The notes: generated by a model from the sequence alone, not told the origin. Positions 16,737 through 24,552 are shown, counted from the first letter of the stretch. The stretch: 24,933 bases of DNA from Candidatus Bipolaricaulota bacterium (GCA_018609825.1 JAHEOA010000258.1:1-24933), one strand, 5' to 3'. Program-made: numbers and translations.

Positions 16737-17308
16737 ATTTCCCCAATGACAGCGCCATCGGCCGCCAAGGTCCTCCGCATCACCCTCGTCGCTCGCTGGC
16801 CCTGATTATCGGCCCAAGCCGGCGCTGGGCCCGCTCTCCTTGGGGGCGGGACAGGCGAGATGGCACGAGCCGGACCGTCTGAGCCCCCTCGCCCCTCCAA
16901 ATGCCCCTGGCGCGGGACACGTGACGCCGCGATCATCCCCAGCCTCGGGATAGGCGCGTGGGCCATGATCGGCTCGGCATCACCCGCGGAACGGGCGGCA
17001 ATTCCCGCCAAGCTGACGAGCCACCACCAACCGACGATGGTAGGCTCAGGACGCCCATCCGCAGCGAGGCCGACAGGGACACGACGAGGCGTAGAGCATC
17101 TCCGCTGGAGACGACGAGGCATGACGAATCGAGGCCTGCCCACACGTTGGTGGCGTCGGCCCCGATCCGTCACGGAAACAAGAAGTCTGGTCTGTATTGT
17201 CCGAAGCGAGTCGCAACGCGCCAGGACACCGATCACTCATCCGTAGGGAAGCACCAGGGCTGGCGCGGGGAACCAATCGCGGAGACGTCGAGCGCGTCGA
17301 CACATCGC
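16737..17308. other. Gene-free region between ATPase and RecD2-like gene
   Basis: Several open frames occur on both strands, but none has a ribosome site or a recognisable domain. In particular no helicase motif is found on the minus strand downstream of the RecD2 fragment. A short repeat, ACGACGAGGC followed by G/A and T, occurs near 17083 and 17113. Confidence 0.45.
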
Positions 17309-18205
17309 TCAGGGCTTGACCTGAGCATCGACCCGTTCGGTGACGGCGCCCCCGGCCGCGACGAGCCGATCGAGTTCGCGCTCCAGACGGTCCCGGTCCT
17401 TGGTCGGATCCAGATCAATCAAGCGGGCACAGCGCTCCACGAGCTCTTCGCGGGCGAAGCCACCATGCCCGTCGGGTGCCGCCGCCAGCGTGTGGCACAG
17501 CGCGGCCCGGATTCGCTCCGGCGCTGCTGGCGCCACGCCCATCTTGAGGGCGATGCGGTCGGCGGTCGGGAACCTCATGCCGACGCCCTCATTCGCCAAC
17601 CGATAGGGATCCTCTCGCAACAGCCGCGGCGCCTCACGCCCGTAGGCCTGGAAGATCTCGACCGCATGGGCCGTGTCGATGCCGGAGCCGCGGAGGAAGC
17701 TCAGCACGTCGCGGATCTCGCGCTGAATCCGCCACGCCTCGGCGATCCGTTCGGCTCTTCGGGGGCCGATGCCGGCAACCTCCTGCAGCCGCTGCGGCTC
17801 CCGGTCGAGAATCGACTGGGTCGCATCGCCGAAGTGATTGAGGATACGGTCCGCCAGAATCGGGCCGAGCTCTTGGGCCAGACGCGCCTCGAGAGACGGC
17901 CAATCGCCTCGTGCCGACGGCTGTTCCAGCTCGTGGCGCGTGACCTGAAGCTGGGCCCCGTACTGGGGATGGGCCACCCATCGACCGTACACCGAGACCC
18001 GTTGGTCGGGCGCCAATCCCGCCATATGGCCGACGATCGTGACCGAGCCTGCCTCCCCGGACTCGGGGCGGAGCCGGGCGACGACGAAGCCGTCGGCCTC
18101 GTTGGCGAAGACGATCGTCTCCACGGTGCCGGTCAAGCTCTGCGGCTCCGTCGCCTGAGGCCGCCTTGCCGGCGCACCTGGGGCCCGCGACGCCGATGTT
18201 GCCAT
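17309..18205 (-). CDS. Free-standing RecD2 N-terminal module (no helicase domain)
   Basis: The 298-residue protein matches only the N-terminal part of RecD2. First comes the OB-like start SLTGTVETIVFANEADGFVVARL...VTIVGHMAGLAPDQRVSVYGRWVAHPQYGAQLQV, then helix-hairpin-helix elements (LQEVAGIGPRRAERIAEAW; FLRGSGIDTAHAVEIFQAYG) and the ARLLREDPYRL-like block, here PRLLREDPYRLANEGVGMRFPTADRIA. It ends at VKP just before the place where the RecA-like helicase domains with Walker A should start; RecD2 is normally about 720 residues. No remnant of the helicase follows. It directly abuts the upstream gene (TAAATG), which argues for a maintained operon. It may be a DNA-binding accessory module, or the product of a clean truncation. 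Confidence 0.85.
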   Translation of the reverse strand: MATSASRAPGAPARRPQATEPQSLTGTVETIVFANEADGFVVARLRPESGEAGSVTIVGHMAGLAPDQRVSVYGRWVAHPQYGAQLQVTRHELEQPSARGDWPSLEARLAQELGPILADRILNHFGDATQSILDREPQRLQEVAGIGPRRAERIAEAWRIQREIRDVLSFLRGSGIDTAHAVEIFQAYGREAPRLLREDPYRLANEGVGMRFPTADRIALKMGVAPAAPERIRAALCHTLAAAPDGHGGFAREELVERCARLIDLDPTKDRDRLERELDRLVAAGGAVTERVDAQVKP

Positions 18206-18766
18206 TTACGCGATCACTCCATTCATCCATCGCCACTTGTTGCGGAGACGGTCTTGCTCCTTCCCGCTGAGGACAGCGCGATCCTGCTCCACCATGCGAA
18301 GCTGCTCGGCATCAATAAACGGGCTGATCCAGTAGGCCAGGTCGTCGTAGTCGCCCAGCGTGTTGCCCAGGCCATAGTACTCCCGCAACTGTCGCACCAT
18401 TTCCGCCGGCGTCGCTTCGGCGACGTCAAACCCGAGGTCCGCGTCGCCCTCGGATGCGTCTGCCCCATGGTTTTCTGTTTGGCTCTGTGCCACAACGTTA
18501 TCATGGTCTAGACTGGTATCCGCGTGTTCCGCTTCCGGTGGTTTCTCAATTTTTAGTCGCTTGACCGCCTGCAGTTCCTCCCATGAGATGTTCTTGTCAT
18601 GGCATATCTGTTGGGCTTTTTCCCAAGCTAGCACCTTATTGGTTCCCACATACGCCACATAGACTTGTTTCTGCCGTTTCTGATCCTTGTCCCAAACGGC
18701 TTTTTTCAGAACCCATGCGGGATAGCGCCTGCCGTTGACGGTCTTCCACGTCTTCGCGAGGAACAT
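18206..18766 (-). CDS. Two-part protein of an unrecognised family, first gene of the RecD2-like operon
   Basis: This 186-residue protein is not recognised. Residues 1-75 form a domain shared with the divergent protein at 19164-19424: VYVAYVGTN (36-43), KAQQICHDKNISWEEL and LQAVKRLKI (65-73) align with HVAYIGTN, KAERICREKGITMDQL and LRQVRRLRI. An acidic linker (about 76-115) leads to a second helical domain ending KEQDRLRNKWRWMNGVIA. Its stop abuts the ATG of the RecD2-like gene. The promoter lies so near ATG 18766 that the mRNA is probably almost leaderless, and a palindrome lies in its spacer. Base composition is visibly lower in GC than its neighbours, hinting at transfer. No function is proposed; the operon suggests the two products work together. 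Confidence 0.75.
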   Translation of the reverse strand: MFLAKTWKTVNGRRYPAWVLKKAVWDKDQKRQKQVYVAYVGTNKVLAWEKAQQICHDKNISWEELQAVKRLKIEKPPEAEHADTSLDHDNVVAQSQTENHGADASEGDADLGFDVAEATPAEMVRQLREYYGLGNTLGDYDDLAYWISPFIDAEQLRMVEQDRAVLSGKEQDRLRNKWRWMNGVIA

Positions 18767-18775
18767 GCCACCCTA

Positions 18776-18804
18776 TTCATAGCACATAGTGCTCGCTAAA
18801 CCAA
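18776..18804 (-). promoter_or_regulatory. Promoter of the 18766 operon with operator in the spacer
   Basis: On the minus strand TTGGTT (18799-18804), 17-nt spacer, TATGAA (18776-18781). The palindrome AGCAC-ATA-GTGCT (18781-18793) fills the spacer, a classic repressor position. Transcription would start about at the ATG. Confidence 0.55.
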
Positions 18805-18875
18805 CCCCACTTTGTCGCTAGATGAGGAGACATATGTGATTCGATCTCGATCGGCTTCCGACGAGAGCGAGTTCA

Positions 18876-18890
18876 GAGCACTATGTGCTC
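18876..18890. promoter_or_regulatory. Second copy of the palindromic operator
   Basis: GAGCAC-TAT-GTGCTC is a 6-bp-arm palindrome. Its core (18877-18889) is the exact reverse complement of the site at 18781-18793, 96 bp away, so one dimeric repressor could bind both. Confidence 0.6.
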
Positions 18891-19123
18891 GGTACTCGTC
18901 GGACAATAGGAGAAAGCCGCTTCAACAGGGGGAATACTGATCGTCTATCCGATCCCTCACGGTCGCGGCGGGCAAAGGTGATCGACGTCACAATGCCACG
19001 GGGGAGGCAGCGGCAGCAGTCCGCCAAGGAGGTCGCCTATGTCCTGTTGTGAGGGCACAGCGGCGGCGACCTTACGAGACGACTGACGCCGCAACCTGAC
19101 GAGAGGAAATTGGTCACGACTGG

Positions 19124-19153
19124 TTGCATGACGCTCGGCGGTGGGTCTATACT
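19124..19153 (+). promoter_or_regulatory. Promoter of the 19164 gene
   Basis: TTGCAT (19124-19129), 18-nt spacer, TATACT (19148-19153). The expected start point is within a few nt of ATG 19164, so a leaderless transcript is likely; no ribosome site is present. Confidence 0.6.
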
Positions 19154-19163
19154 CGGATTTGCC

Positions 19164-19424
19164 ATGGCGCTCTTCCTCACAAGAGGATCGAAGAAGCCCA
19201 GGGGCAAGGCAGAGGCGACGCATACGTTCTATGTCCTGCGCGAGCACTGCCGGGACGAGGAGACAGGGGCTCGTCGACAGCGCCATGTCGCATACATTGG
19301 AACGAATCCGGAAGTATCGCAGGCCAAAGCGGAACGCATATGCCGGGAGAAGGGGATTACGATGGACCAGCTTCGACAGGTGAGACGGCTGCGTATCGTT
19401 GAGGTTGGCACACCTGTCCAGTAG
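19164..19424 (+). CDS. Single-domain member of the unrecognised VAYxGTN family
   Basis: The 86-residue protein starts at ATG 19164, only about 10 nt after a TATACT promoter element. It is one domain, and most of it aligns with residues 1-75 of the protein at 18206-18766: a basic first strand (FYVLREHCRDEETGARRQR), then HVAYIGTN (41-48), a helix with KAERICREKG, ITMDQL, and the final LRQVRRLRIVE. The strongly basic surface suggests nucleic-acid binding. A small self-regulating repressor for the operators at 18781 and 18876 is one option. It is followed by the minus-strand terminator of the small RNA at 19548. Not a known family to me; the real-gene call rests on the paralogy and promoter. Confidence 0.7.
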   Translation: MALFLTRGSKKPRGKAEATHTFYVLREHCRDEETGARRQRHVAYIGTNPEVSQAKAERICREKGITMDQLRQVRRLRIVEVGTPVQ

Positions 19425-20069
19425 GGCAGGCGAACGTCACCACGCCGATTTCCCTTGATCGACAGCTAGACCGGCCGCAGCATCATCCGGATTGGAGGGG
19501 GTGAGCGACACGACGGCAACCGGGCCAGCCAGCGCCATGACGGCCAATTGAAAAAGCCCCGATGGGGGTCGGGGCTTCCGGTTGCTCAGTGTCAAACCGT
19601 GACTGACACTAGTCTACGCATCCTGTCTGCCGAAGTCAAGGGCCGTGTGGCCGTTCCGGCCGCTGCGTTGACCGACCACCAGCCGTTTGCTCGACGTCAT
19701 TCCCATCATGTCCGACGACTGACCGCATGGGCTCCCCTCATTCGATCCCCGTTGGCGTCGTCCCCGGCCGCCGCTCGATCCCGGCCACGGGGCCGCCCGC
19801 GTCCTCCCCAAGCGCGGCGACGCCGCCACGTACCCGACCGAGCCTGTCCGACCGCCATTCCGACCGTCGGCAGGGCACGCCGCAGGGCTCAACCGAGACG
19901 GGACGACAGCTGGGATGGCGCATGCGACGTGACCGAGATTACACTCAGCGATCCGCTCTCAAGGAGGTGAGGCGTACACCAGACGGGAAGGTTTGACCTG
20001 ATTTAGCCGGCGAGAGAAAGAGAAAAGCTCCTGCAGCAACAGGAGCTTTCCGGCTCTGGTGTCCCCAAA
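19425..20069. other. Gene-free region carrying the two short RNA genes
   Basis: No protein gene is supported between 19425 and 20069. AAGGAGGTGA at 19961 looks like a ribosome site, but only a 9-codon frame follows. Weak TTGACC at 19993 may belong to the plus-strand promoter of the next gene. Confidence 0.5.
19548..19605 (-). ncRNA. Short RNA 1 (about 57 nt) with its own promoter and terminator
   Basis: Promoter on the minus strand: TTGACT (19634-19639), 17 nt, TAGACT (19611-19616). Terminator: AAGCCCCGA (19554-19562) pairs with TCGGGGCTT (19569-19577), followed on the minus strand by TTTTTCAATT. The transcript contains GACACTGAGCAACCGGAAGC, similar to GACACCAGAGCCGGAAAGC in the RNA at 20018-20075. 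No open frame of note lies within. Its targets are unknown. Confidence 0.6.
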
Positions 20070-20075
20070 ATGACG
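20018..20075 (-). ncRNA. Short RNA 2 (about 57 nt), antisense to the start of the replication-like gene
   Basis: Promoter on the minus strand: TTGACA (20105-20110), 18 nt, TATGAT (20081-20086), both near consensus. Terminator: AAAGCTCCTG (20024-20033) pairs with CAGGAGCTTT (20040-20049), then TTTTCTCTTTCTC. The RNA covers the 5' leader and first codons of the plus-strand gene starting at 20070, an arrangement known from plasmid copy-control antisense RNAs. Shares the GACAC..GAGC..CCGGAA sequence with RNA 1. Confidence 0.65.
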
Positions 20076-21140
20076 CCCAAATCATACACCAAGTGGGGGG
20101 AGTGTGTCAACTCAGACCCAGTAAAAATACCCAATGTTATTACCAAACAGAACAGTCTGTCCTATGATCGGATTTTCCGCTATCTGTATCGCCACTCGGA
20201 CGCGGACGGGCACCTTGAGCTGCAGGCCGACACCGTCGTCGCGGCGACGGGCTACTCGCGCAAAACCGTCTACAAGGTCGTCAAATTCCTGCAGCGGGTC
20301 AATCTGTTGTTCCGGATTGAGTCGCGAACCGGCCGCGGCCATCACTCCACGTACCGCCTCAACTGGCAGAAGCCGACCTCTCACCGAAGGCAGTCCCCCG
20401 GATCCCAAAAGTGTCACCCCCCTAAGAACCCCAGAAGTAGTAACGTCCAACACCGCTCTCCAGAAGCGCCCGCCCCCGAGCGCCCTCGCTGGGAAGCGGA
20501 CCGAAGTCAGCGCCGTCGCTACCTGACCTCAGGCTGGACGACGCTTCGGAAGGGCCAATATGGATTTAAACGGGCAGCCAAACTCCTCCGGCTCGGCTGC
20601 TGGGACCTGGGGGTGCCCCCCGAGGCGACAGAACGGGTCAGCGGCCTCATCCTCAGCCGATTGGAGGGACAGAGCGCGGAGCGGGTCCGCCACGTCCACG
20701 ATCGGCTCTTCAGCCGACTCGACGAGTGGCGGGACAAGCTGCATGCCTTGCTGCGTCGAGGTATTGAGCGCCTGTGTAGCTGGGTGGGCTGGCTCCTCGA
20801 GCAGGTGATGGCGGATCTCGAAGCCGAGGAAGCGACCGAGCAGCGCGAACTCGCCGCCTGGGCCGAGGCCGAACGTCAGGAGCAGGCTTGGCTGGCCGCG
20901 TTAAAGAACTCGTCGCTGGCGCGCCGACGCCGTCATTGCCGGGAGTCACTGCAGCTGTTCGTCATCGCTTGGGAGGAGTTGCACGAGCGGCCGATCCCGA
21001 ACGCTGAGGTGGACGCCCGATGCGCGGCGCTGGCCACGGAGTACGGCGTGCCGGCGGCGGAGATCCGCGCCGGCGTCGACTGGGTGGCGGTCTCGACGGC
21101 GTTGCTCATGGAGGCCGCTTCGCCGAATGCCGGTCAGTGA
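20070..21140 (+). CDS. Winged-helix protein, candidate plasmid replication initiator
   Basis: The 356-residue product starts at ATG 20070; no later in-frame ATG precedes the DNA-binding part, and no ribosome site is seen. Residues about 25-95 make a winged helix: SLSYDRIFRYLYRHSDADG, then VVAATGYSRKTVYKVVKFLQRVNLLF, then RGHHSTYRLNW. A basic, Ser/Pro/Arg-rich linker (100-155) and long charged helices (190-300) follow. The layout, a small wHTH with a linker and an alpha-helical tail, occurs in plasmid replication initiators and in DnaD-like primosome proteins, but no catalytic motif is visible. Context (partition genes elsewhere, an antisense RNA over its start) favours a replication role. Alternative: a transcriptional regulator. 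Function is inferred. Confidence 0.5.
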   Translation: MTPKSYTKWGECVNSDPVKIPNVITKQNSLSYDRIFRYLYRHSDADGHLELQADTVVAATGYSRKTVYKVVKFLQRVNLLFRIESRTGRGHHSTYRLNWQKPTSHRRQSPGSQKCHPPKNPRSSNVQHRSPEAPAPERPRWEADRSQRRRYLTSGWTTLRKGQYGFKRAAKLLRLGCWDLGVPPEATERVSGLILSRLEGQSAERVRHVHDRLFSRLDEWRDKLHALLRRGIERLCSWVGWLLEQVMADLEAEEATEQRELAAWAEAERQEQAWLAALKNSSLARRRRHCRESLQLFVIAWEELHERPIPNAEVDARCAALATEYGVPAAEIRAGVDWVAVSTALLMEAASPNAGQ

Positions 21141-21483
21141 GGAGGGCCACGCGGTGCTAGCGCCGTGCAGGAGGCAGAGAAGGAGCCCGAGCTGGGCACC
21201 GGTCCAGTCCAACATGTCTGTAATGTCAGCTGTCTTCCCAATCACGGACCGCCGGATCCGGTTTTCCCCCTCGGGCTCTCCTCCGCTTCCGCCCAATGTA
21301 GCGACCATGTCTTGCAGAGCACAAATGCCCAGGGCGAGCGCCGGGATGGTCCGCCGGCCGGTCCCCTTGCGGCACAGGGATCGATCGTCACGAGCCGTCT
21401 TGGGGCCGCAACGTGTCAGCGCCCGTGCCTTGTCTCTTCCTGTGCAGGCCTAAAGGCGGCGTCCGGCCCGACGGCCCATGGCA
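21141..21483. other. Gene-free stretch after the winged-helix gene
   Basis: Open frames on both strands lack ribosome sites and recognisable domains. No strong hairpin or repeat was noticed in these 343 nt. Confidence 0.4.
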
Positions 21484-21942
21484 TCATTGCGTTCGGTTGG
21501 GCGCCCGACCGGCGTCGGACGGCGACCCGGTCGCGCTCAGCCCCGGAATGGCCACGACCGCGCCGATGAGGAACACCAGGGTGGCGAGATAGATCGGCCC
21601 CAGATGGGTGACGTGGTCGTAAGTGGAGCGCTCAACGTAGTGCATTGGGACGACGACGATCAGCCCGACCACGGGCGCGGCGACGGCCGCGATCCAGGCC
21701 TCCGCCTCCTCCGGCTTCATGTAGTGGAACCCCATGCCGGGAACACAGTGGGGCTCGGCCTTGACGTAGCTGGCCGCCTCCGCGTCCGCCACCGCAAAGA
21801 GGGGATCGAAGCGGGGCGTGGCCCACGAGCGATTCGGGTTGTAGGTGCCGGGGCCCTTGTGGCTCCAGAGGGCACCGGCGGAGAACGTGGCGACGACGAG
21901 CGCCGTCAGCGCGGCCGCTCCGATCATCCGCTTGCCTGTCAT
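21484..21942 (-). CDS. Small membrane protein of unknown function
   Basis: The 152-residue protein starts at ATG 21942 with GGGGAGG 4 nt upstream. Residues 5-27 form a signal-anchor (MIGAAALTALVVATFSAGALW). A polar, probably external part of about 50 residues includes HKGPGTYNPNRSW and a Cys/His/Met cluster (PHCVPGMGFHYMKPEE). Two further membrane spans follow, WIAAVAAPVVGLIVVVPMH (about 83-101) and YLATLVFLIGAVVAIPGL (about 118-136). The Cys/His/Met segment might bind a metal. It is divergent from the amine oxidase gene, with a good own promoter, so the two may be functionally linked. The family is not recognised. Confidence 0.65.
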   Translation of the reverse strand: MTGKRMIGAAALTALVVATFSAGALWSHKGPGTYNPNRSWATPRFDPLFAVADAEAASYVKAEPHCVPGMGFHYMKPEEAEAWIAAVAAPVVGLIVVVPMHYVERSTYDHVTHLGPIYLATLVFLIGAVVAIPGLSATGSPSDAGRAPNRTQ

Positions 21943-21969
21943 CCAACCTCCCCTTTTCGATGGAGAACC

Positions 21970-21998
21970 CCTATACGGGTTTCGGCGTGACGCGTCAA
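21970..21998 (-). promoter_or_regulatory. Promoter of the small membrane protein gene
   Basis: On the minus strand TTGACG (21993-21998), 17 nt, TATAGG (21970-21975), leaving a leader of about 20 nt that contains the GGGGAGG ribosome site. Confidence 0.6.
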
Positions 21999-22076
21999 GG
22001 GGCGTGTTTGTGGATTGATGTCGCTTGCGGCTAGGATCGGGCCGGCACGCACCACGCTCGAGAAGGGGGAGTGGGG

Positions 22077-23603
22077 ATGAACGACAGCACCCATCGCGGA
22101 AACGAGGTCCCGAAGCACGGGTCGAACGGCGGCCGGGTGTCGCGGCGGCGCTTCCTCCGGTGGGCCGCTGGCGCGGTCGCGGCCGGAATCGGGGGGGCCC
22201 TGGCCGGGGCGATCCCCTCGACGGGTCGGCCCACGACGGCCCAGTCCGCCGGGCGCGTCCTGGTCCTGGGCGCGGGGCTGTCGGGGCTGGCCGCCGCGTG
22301 GGAGCTGGAGGCGGCCGGCCACGACGTCACGGTGCTGGAGGCGCGGACCCACCCCGGCGGCCGGGTGTCCACGCTGCGCCAGCCCTTCGCCGGCGACCTC
22401 TACGCCGAGGCCGGCGCCGTGGCGTTCTCCGAGGCCTATACGCAAGCCAATCGCTTCATCGACGAGCTCGGCCTCGAGCGCGCCGACTGGGCCGTGCCCG
22501 ACCTGCGGCCGCTTTATCACTTGCACGGGGAGCGATTTACGGCCGGGGGCGAGGAGCCGCCCGACTGGCCCTACGACCTGACGGCCGAGGAGCGAGAGCT
22601 CGGGCCCGTGGGGATCCTACAGCGCTACGCCATCGAGCCATTACCGCCCGAGATCGCCGAACCGAACCGATGGAACGAGCCGCCGCTGGCGGACCTCGAC
22701 CGGATGACGTTGGGCGAGTTCATGCGCCGCCACGGTGCCAGCCAGGCGGCGATCCAACTGGTTGCTGATACGCAATTCTTCGGCCCGCGCGTTGACAACA
22801 TCTCAGCGCTGTCGGCGGCGGTGGCCGAGTTCGGCCTCTTCTTCGCGGGGGCGCCCTTCGTGCTGCAGGGCGGCAACGATCAGCTTCCGACCGCGATGGC
22901 GGAGCGGCTGAGCCGCGCCATCCAGTACGGCGTGGAGGTCACGGAAGTCCACCACAGCCGATCCGGGGTCGAGGTGCGCGCCCGGCGCGGCGACCGGACC
23001 GAGCGGTTCCGAGGGGGCCGGGTCGTCTGCACCCTGCCGGCGCCGGTGCTCCAGGGCGTCCGCTTCGACCCCACGTTGCCCGCGTCGGCGCGCTACGCCC
23101 TGCGACGGATGCCCTTCATCGACACCACCAACGCTTACGTACAGGTTAGCCGTGCCTTCTGGCACGAGGAAGGCGTTACGGGCAGTGCCTCCACCGACCT
23201 GCCGATTGACGAGGTCACGCGCGCTCCGACTTCCGATGCAGCCGGCCCTCATGAGCGGGCCATCCTGAAGAGCGCGGTCCGCGGGCCCGCGGCCACGCGG
23301 TTCGGGGCCCGCTCTGACGAGGCAGTCATCGCCCGGACGCTGCAACATCTGGATGAGGTCCACCCGGGCATCTACGACGTCCAGGAGGGTGGGACAGTCA
23401 AGTCGTGGGGTCGCGATCCCTACGCTCTCGGCTGCGCCTCCTGGCCGGGGCCGGGGGACGTCACCTGGCTGCTGGGGTCGCTACAGCGACCGCACGGGCG
23501 CGTCCACTTCGCCGGCGAGCACACCTCCGTCCTGCGTTCGACCATGGAAGGGGCACTGCGCTCGGGGATCCGGGCGGCCGGCGAAGTCGCGCAGGCGAGC
23601 TAG
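22077..23603 (+). CDS. Tat-exported flavin-dependent amine oxidase family protein
   Basis: ATG 22077 has GGGGGAG 5 nt upstream (GTG 22071 is less likely) and gives 508 residues. A Tat signal SRRRFLRWAAGAVAAG (22-37) with a hydrophobic stretch to about 46 predicts export in a folded, cofactor-loaded state. The FAD-binding Rossmann motif is VLVLGAGLSGLAAAWELEAAG (about 61-81), with the ribose-binding Glu in VLEARTHPGGR. The C-terminal FAD block GRVHFAGEHTS...MEGALRSGIRAAGEV is complete. The family includes L-amino-acid and monoamine oxidases, which release peroxide and ammonia; the substrate cannot be told. It seems unrelated to the repair genes, unless as accessory cargo. It is divergent from the membrane-protein gene. 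Confidence 0.9.
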   Translation: MNDSTHRGNEVPKHGSNGGRVSRRRFLRWAAGAVAAGIGGALAGAIPSTGRPTTAQSAGRVLVLGAGLSGLAAAWELEAAGHDVTVLEARTHPGGRVSTLRQPFAGDLYAEAGAVAFSEAYTQANRFIDELGLERADWAVPDLRPLYHLHGERFTAGGEEPPDWPYDLTAEERELGPVGILQRYAIEPLPPEIAEPNRWNEPPLADLDRMTLGEFMRRHGASQAAIQLVADTQFFGPRVDNISALSAAVAEFGLFFAGAPFVLQGGNDQLPTAMAERLSRAIQYGVEVTEVHHSRSGVEVRARRGDRTERFRGGRVVCTLPAPVLQGVRFDPTLPASARYALRRMPFIDTTNAYVQVSRAFWHEEGVTGSASTDLPIDEVTRAPTSDAAGPHERAILKSAVRGPAATRFGARSDEAVIARTLQHLDEVHPGIYDVQEGGTVKSWGRDPYALGCASWPGPGDVTWLLGSLQRPHGRVHFAGEHTSVLRSTMEGALRSGIRAAGEVAQAS

Positions 23604-23659
23604 GGGGCCCGTGCCCTCAAGCCCAGCTGAGCCCGTGGCGCCTTCCTTCGTTATGCATT

Positions 23660-24070
23660 ATGCTCAACGATGATATGACTCGTACGGAGAACGAGACGTA
23701 TCTGACCACGCAGGACCTGGCGGAGCTGTTCGACCGCTCCCCCGCCACCGTCCGCTATTGGGTCCAGCGCCGCGGCCTCGACGCCTACGGCCGGCGCGTC
23801 GGCCGCGACTGGGCCTTCACGCCCGCGGCCGTGCTGCGCTTCATCGACGAGGTTATGGCCGACTGGTACACGCCGGCGCAGTGGGCCGATGAGCGTCGCA
23901 AGCTGGACGAGGCCAGGGCGAAGCTGCGTGCCATGGCGAATGATGGCCCCACGGGAAACCGACAGCGCCCCGCTCCGTCGGGCGCCGCGTTCCGCACGTT
24001 CGCCATGGGGGCCGTCCGCGGCGATCTGAGCCGCGCGGAGCTCTACCGTGAGCGCCACGCCCGCGCCTGA
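23660..24070 (+). CDS. HTH protein preceding the PIN toxin, likely antitoxin or regulator
   Basis: The 136-residue frame from ATG 23660 (ATG 23675 is an alternative) has a MerR/excisionase-type helix-turn-helix: YLTTQDLAELFDRSPATVRYWVQRRGL (about 14-40), then the wing GRRVGRDWAFTPAAVLRFIDEV. A helical middle follows (WYTPAQWADERRKLDEARAKLRAM) and an Arg-rich C-terminus (AELYRERHARA). Its end overlaps the start of the PIN gene by 23 nt, as in toxin-antitoxin operons. VapB antitoxins are usually AbrB, RHH or Phd types, so this HTH type is less common. No ribosome site is visible, and the leader may be very short. An autorepressor/antitoxin role is inferred. Confidence 0.65.
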   Translation: MLNDDMTRTENETYLTTQDLAELFDRSPATVRYWVQRRGLDAYGRRVGRDWAFTPAAVLRFIDEVMADWYTPAQWADERRKLDEARAKLRAMANDGPTGNRQRPAPSGAAFRTFAMGAVRGDLSRAELYRERHARA

Positions 24071-24548
24071 GGCGGTGCCGGCGGCCGAGGCTGAAGCCCT
24101 GACCGTCCCCGACGAGCCGGTCCTGCTCGACACCAACGTGCTCGTCTACGCCAGCAACGCCGACGCGCCCGTCCACGAGCGTGCTTTAGCCATCGTTGAG
24201 CGGGCGCTGGCGGGCGAGCTCGACGCCGCGCTCACACCCCAGGTCCTGGCTGAATACCTGGCGGTGGTCACCGATCCCCGTCGACTGGAGCACCCGATCG
24301 CGCCGCGGGACGCCCAGGGCCAGGTTGACGCCCTCCTCGACGGCCCCATGCGGTTGTTGACGCTGGGCGATGCCACCACGCGCCGACTGGCCGAGCTGGC
24401 CGCCGCCTACGACGTCCGCGCTCAGCGGCTCTATGACCTGCACCTCGTGGCGACGATGCTCGCGCACGGCGTCCTCACCATCTACACCGCCAACGTCCGC
24501 GACTTCCGGCGCTACGACGAGGTCACCGCGATCGACCCGTTCGCCTGA
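24048..24548 (+). CDS. PIN-domain ribonuclease, VapC-like toxin
   Basis: The 166-residue product starts at GTG 24048 within the end of the upstream HTH gene. The PIN core is complete: PVLLDTNVLVYASNAD with Asp28, LAEYLAVV with Glu69, LYDLHLVATMLAHG with Asp130 and YTANVRDFRRY with Asp152. These acidic residues bind Mg2+ for RNA cleavage. The first 22 residues (APEAVPAAEAEALTV) are a low-complexity extension that may indicate a later start, but no better start was found. VapC toxins cut tRNA or rRNA and stabilise plasmids or slow growth. The partner is the overlapping HTH gene. Domain call firm; toxin activity inferred. Confidence 0.85.
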   Translation: MSATPAPEAVPAAEAEALTVPDEPVLLDTNVLVYASNADAPVHERALAIVERALAGELDAALTPQVLAEYLAVVTDPRRLEHPIAPRDAQGQVDALLDGPMRLLTLGDATTRRLAELAAAYDVRAQRLYDLHLVATMLAHGVLTIYTANVRDFRRYDEVTAIDPFA

Positions 24549-24552
24549 ACGT

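Larger units (their letters stand above)
18767..19163. other. Divergent control region of the VAYxGTN gene pair
   Basis: The 397 nt hold two promoters, two palindromic operators and a 9-bp outer inverted repeat (TCCGACGAG at 18857-18865, CTCGTCGGA at 18895-18903) around the second operator. A 19-codon frame near 18992 was seen but has no support. Confidence 0.55.

Noticed and set aside
16673..17236. Possible continuation of the RecD2 helicase on the minus strand
   Set aside because: None of the minus frames here contains a Walker A or other helicase motif.
19961..20000. Strong ribosome-site-like AAGGAGGTGA
   Set aside because: Only a 9-codon frame follows before TGA; not credible as a gene.
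20946..21308. 120-codon minus-strand frame at the end of the winged-helix gene
   Set aside because: Overlaps the plus-strand gene antisense, lacks a ribosome site and shows no domain.
22071..22076. GTG 22071 as start of the amine oxidase
   Set aside because: It sits inside the GGGGGAG ribosome-site spacing; ATG 22077 is at the right distance.
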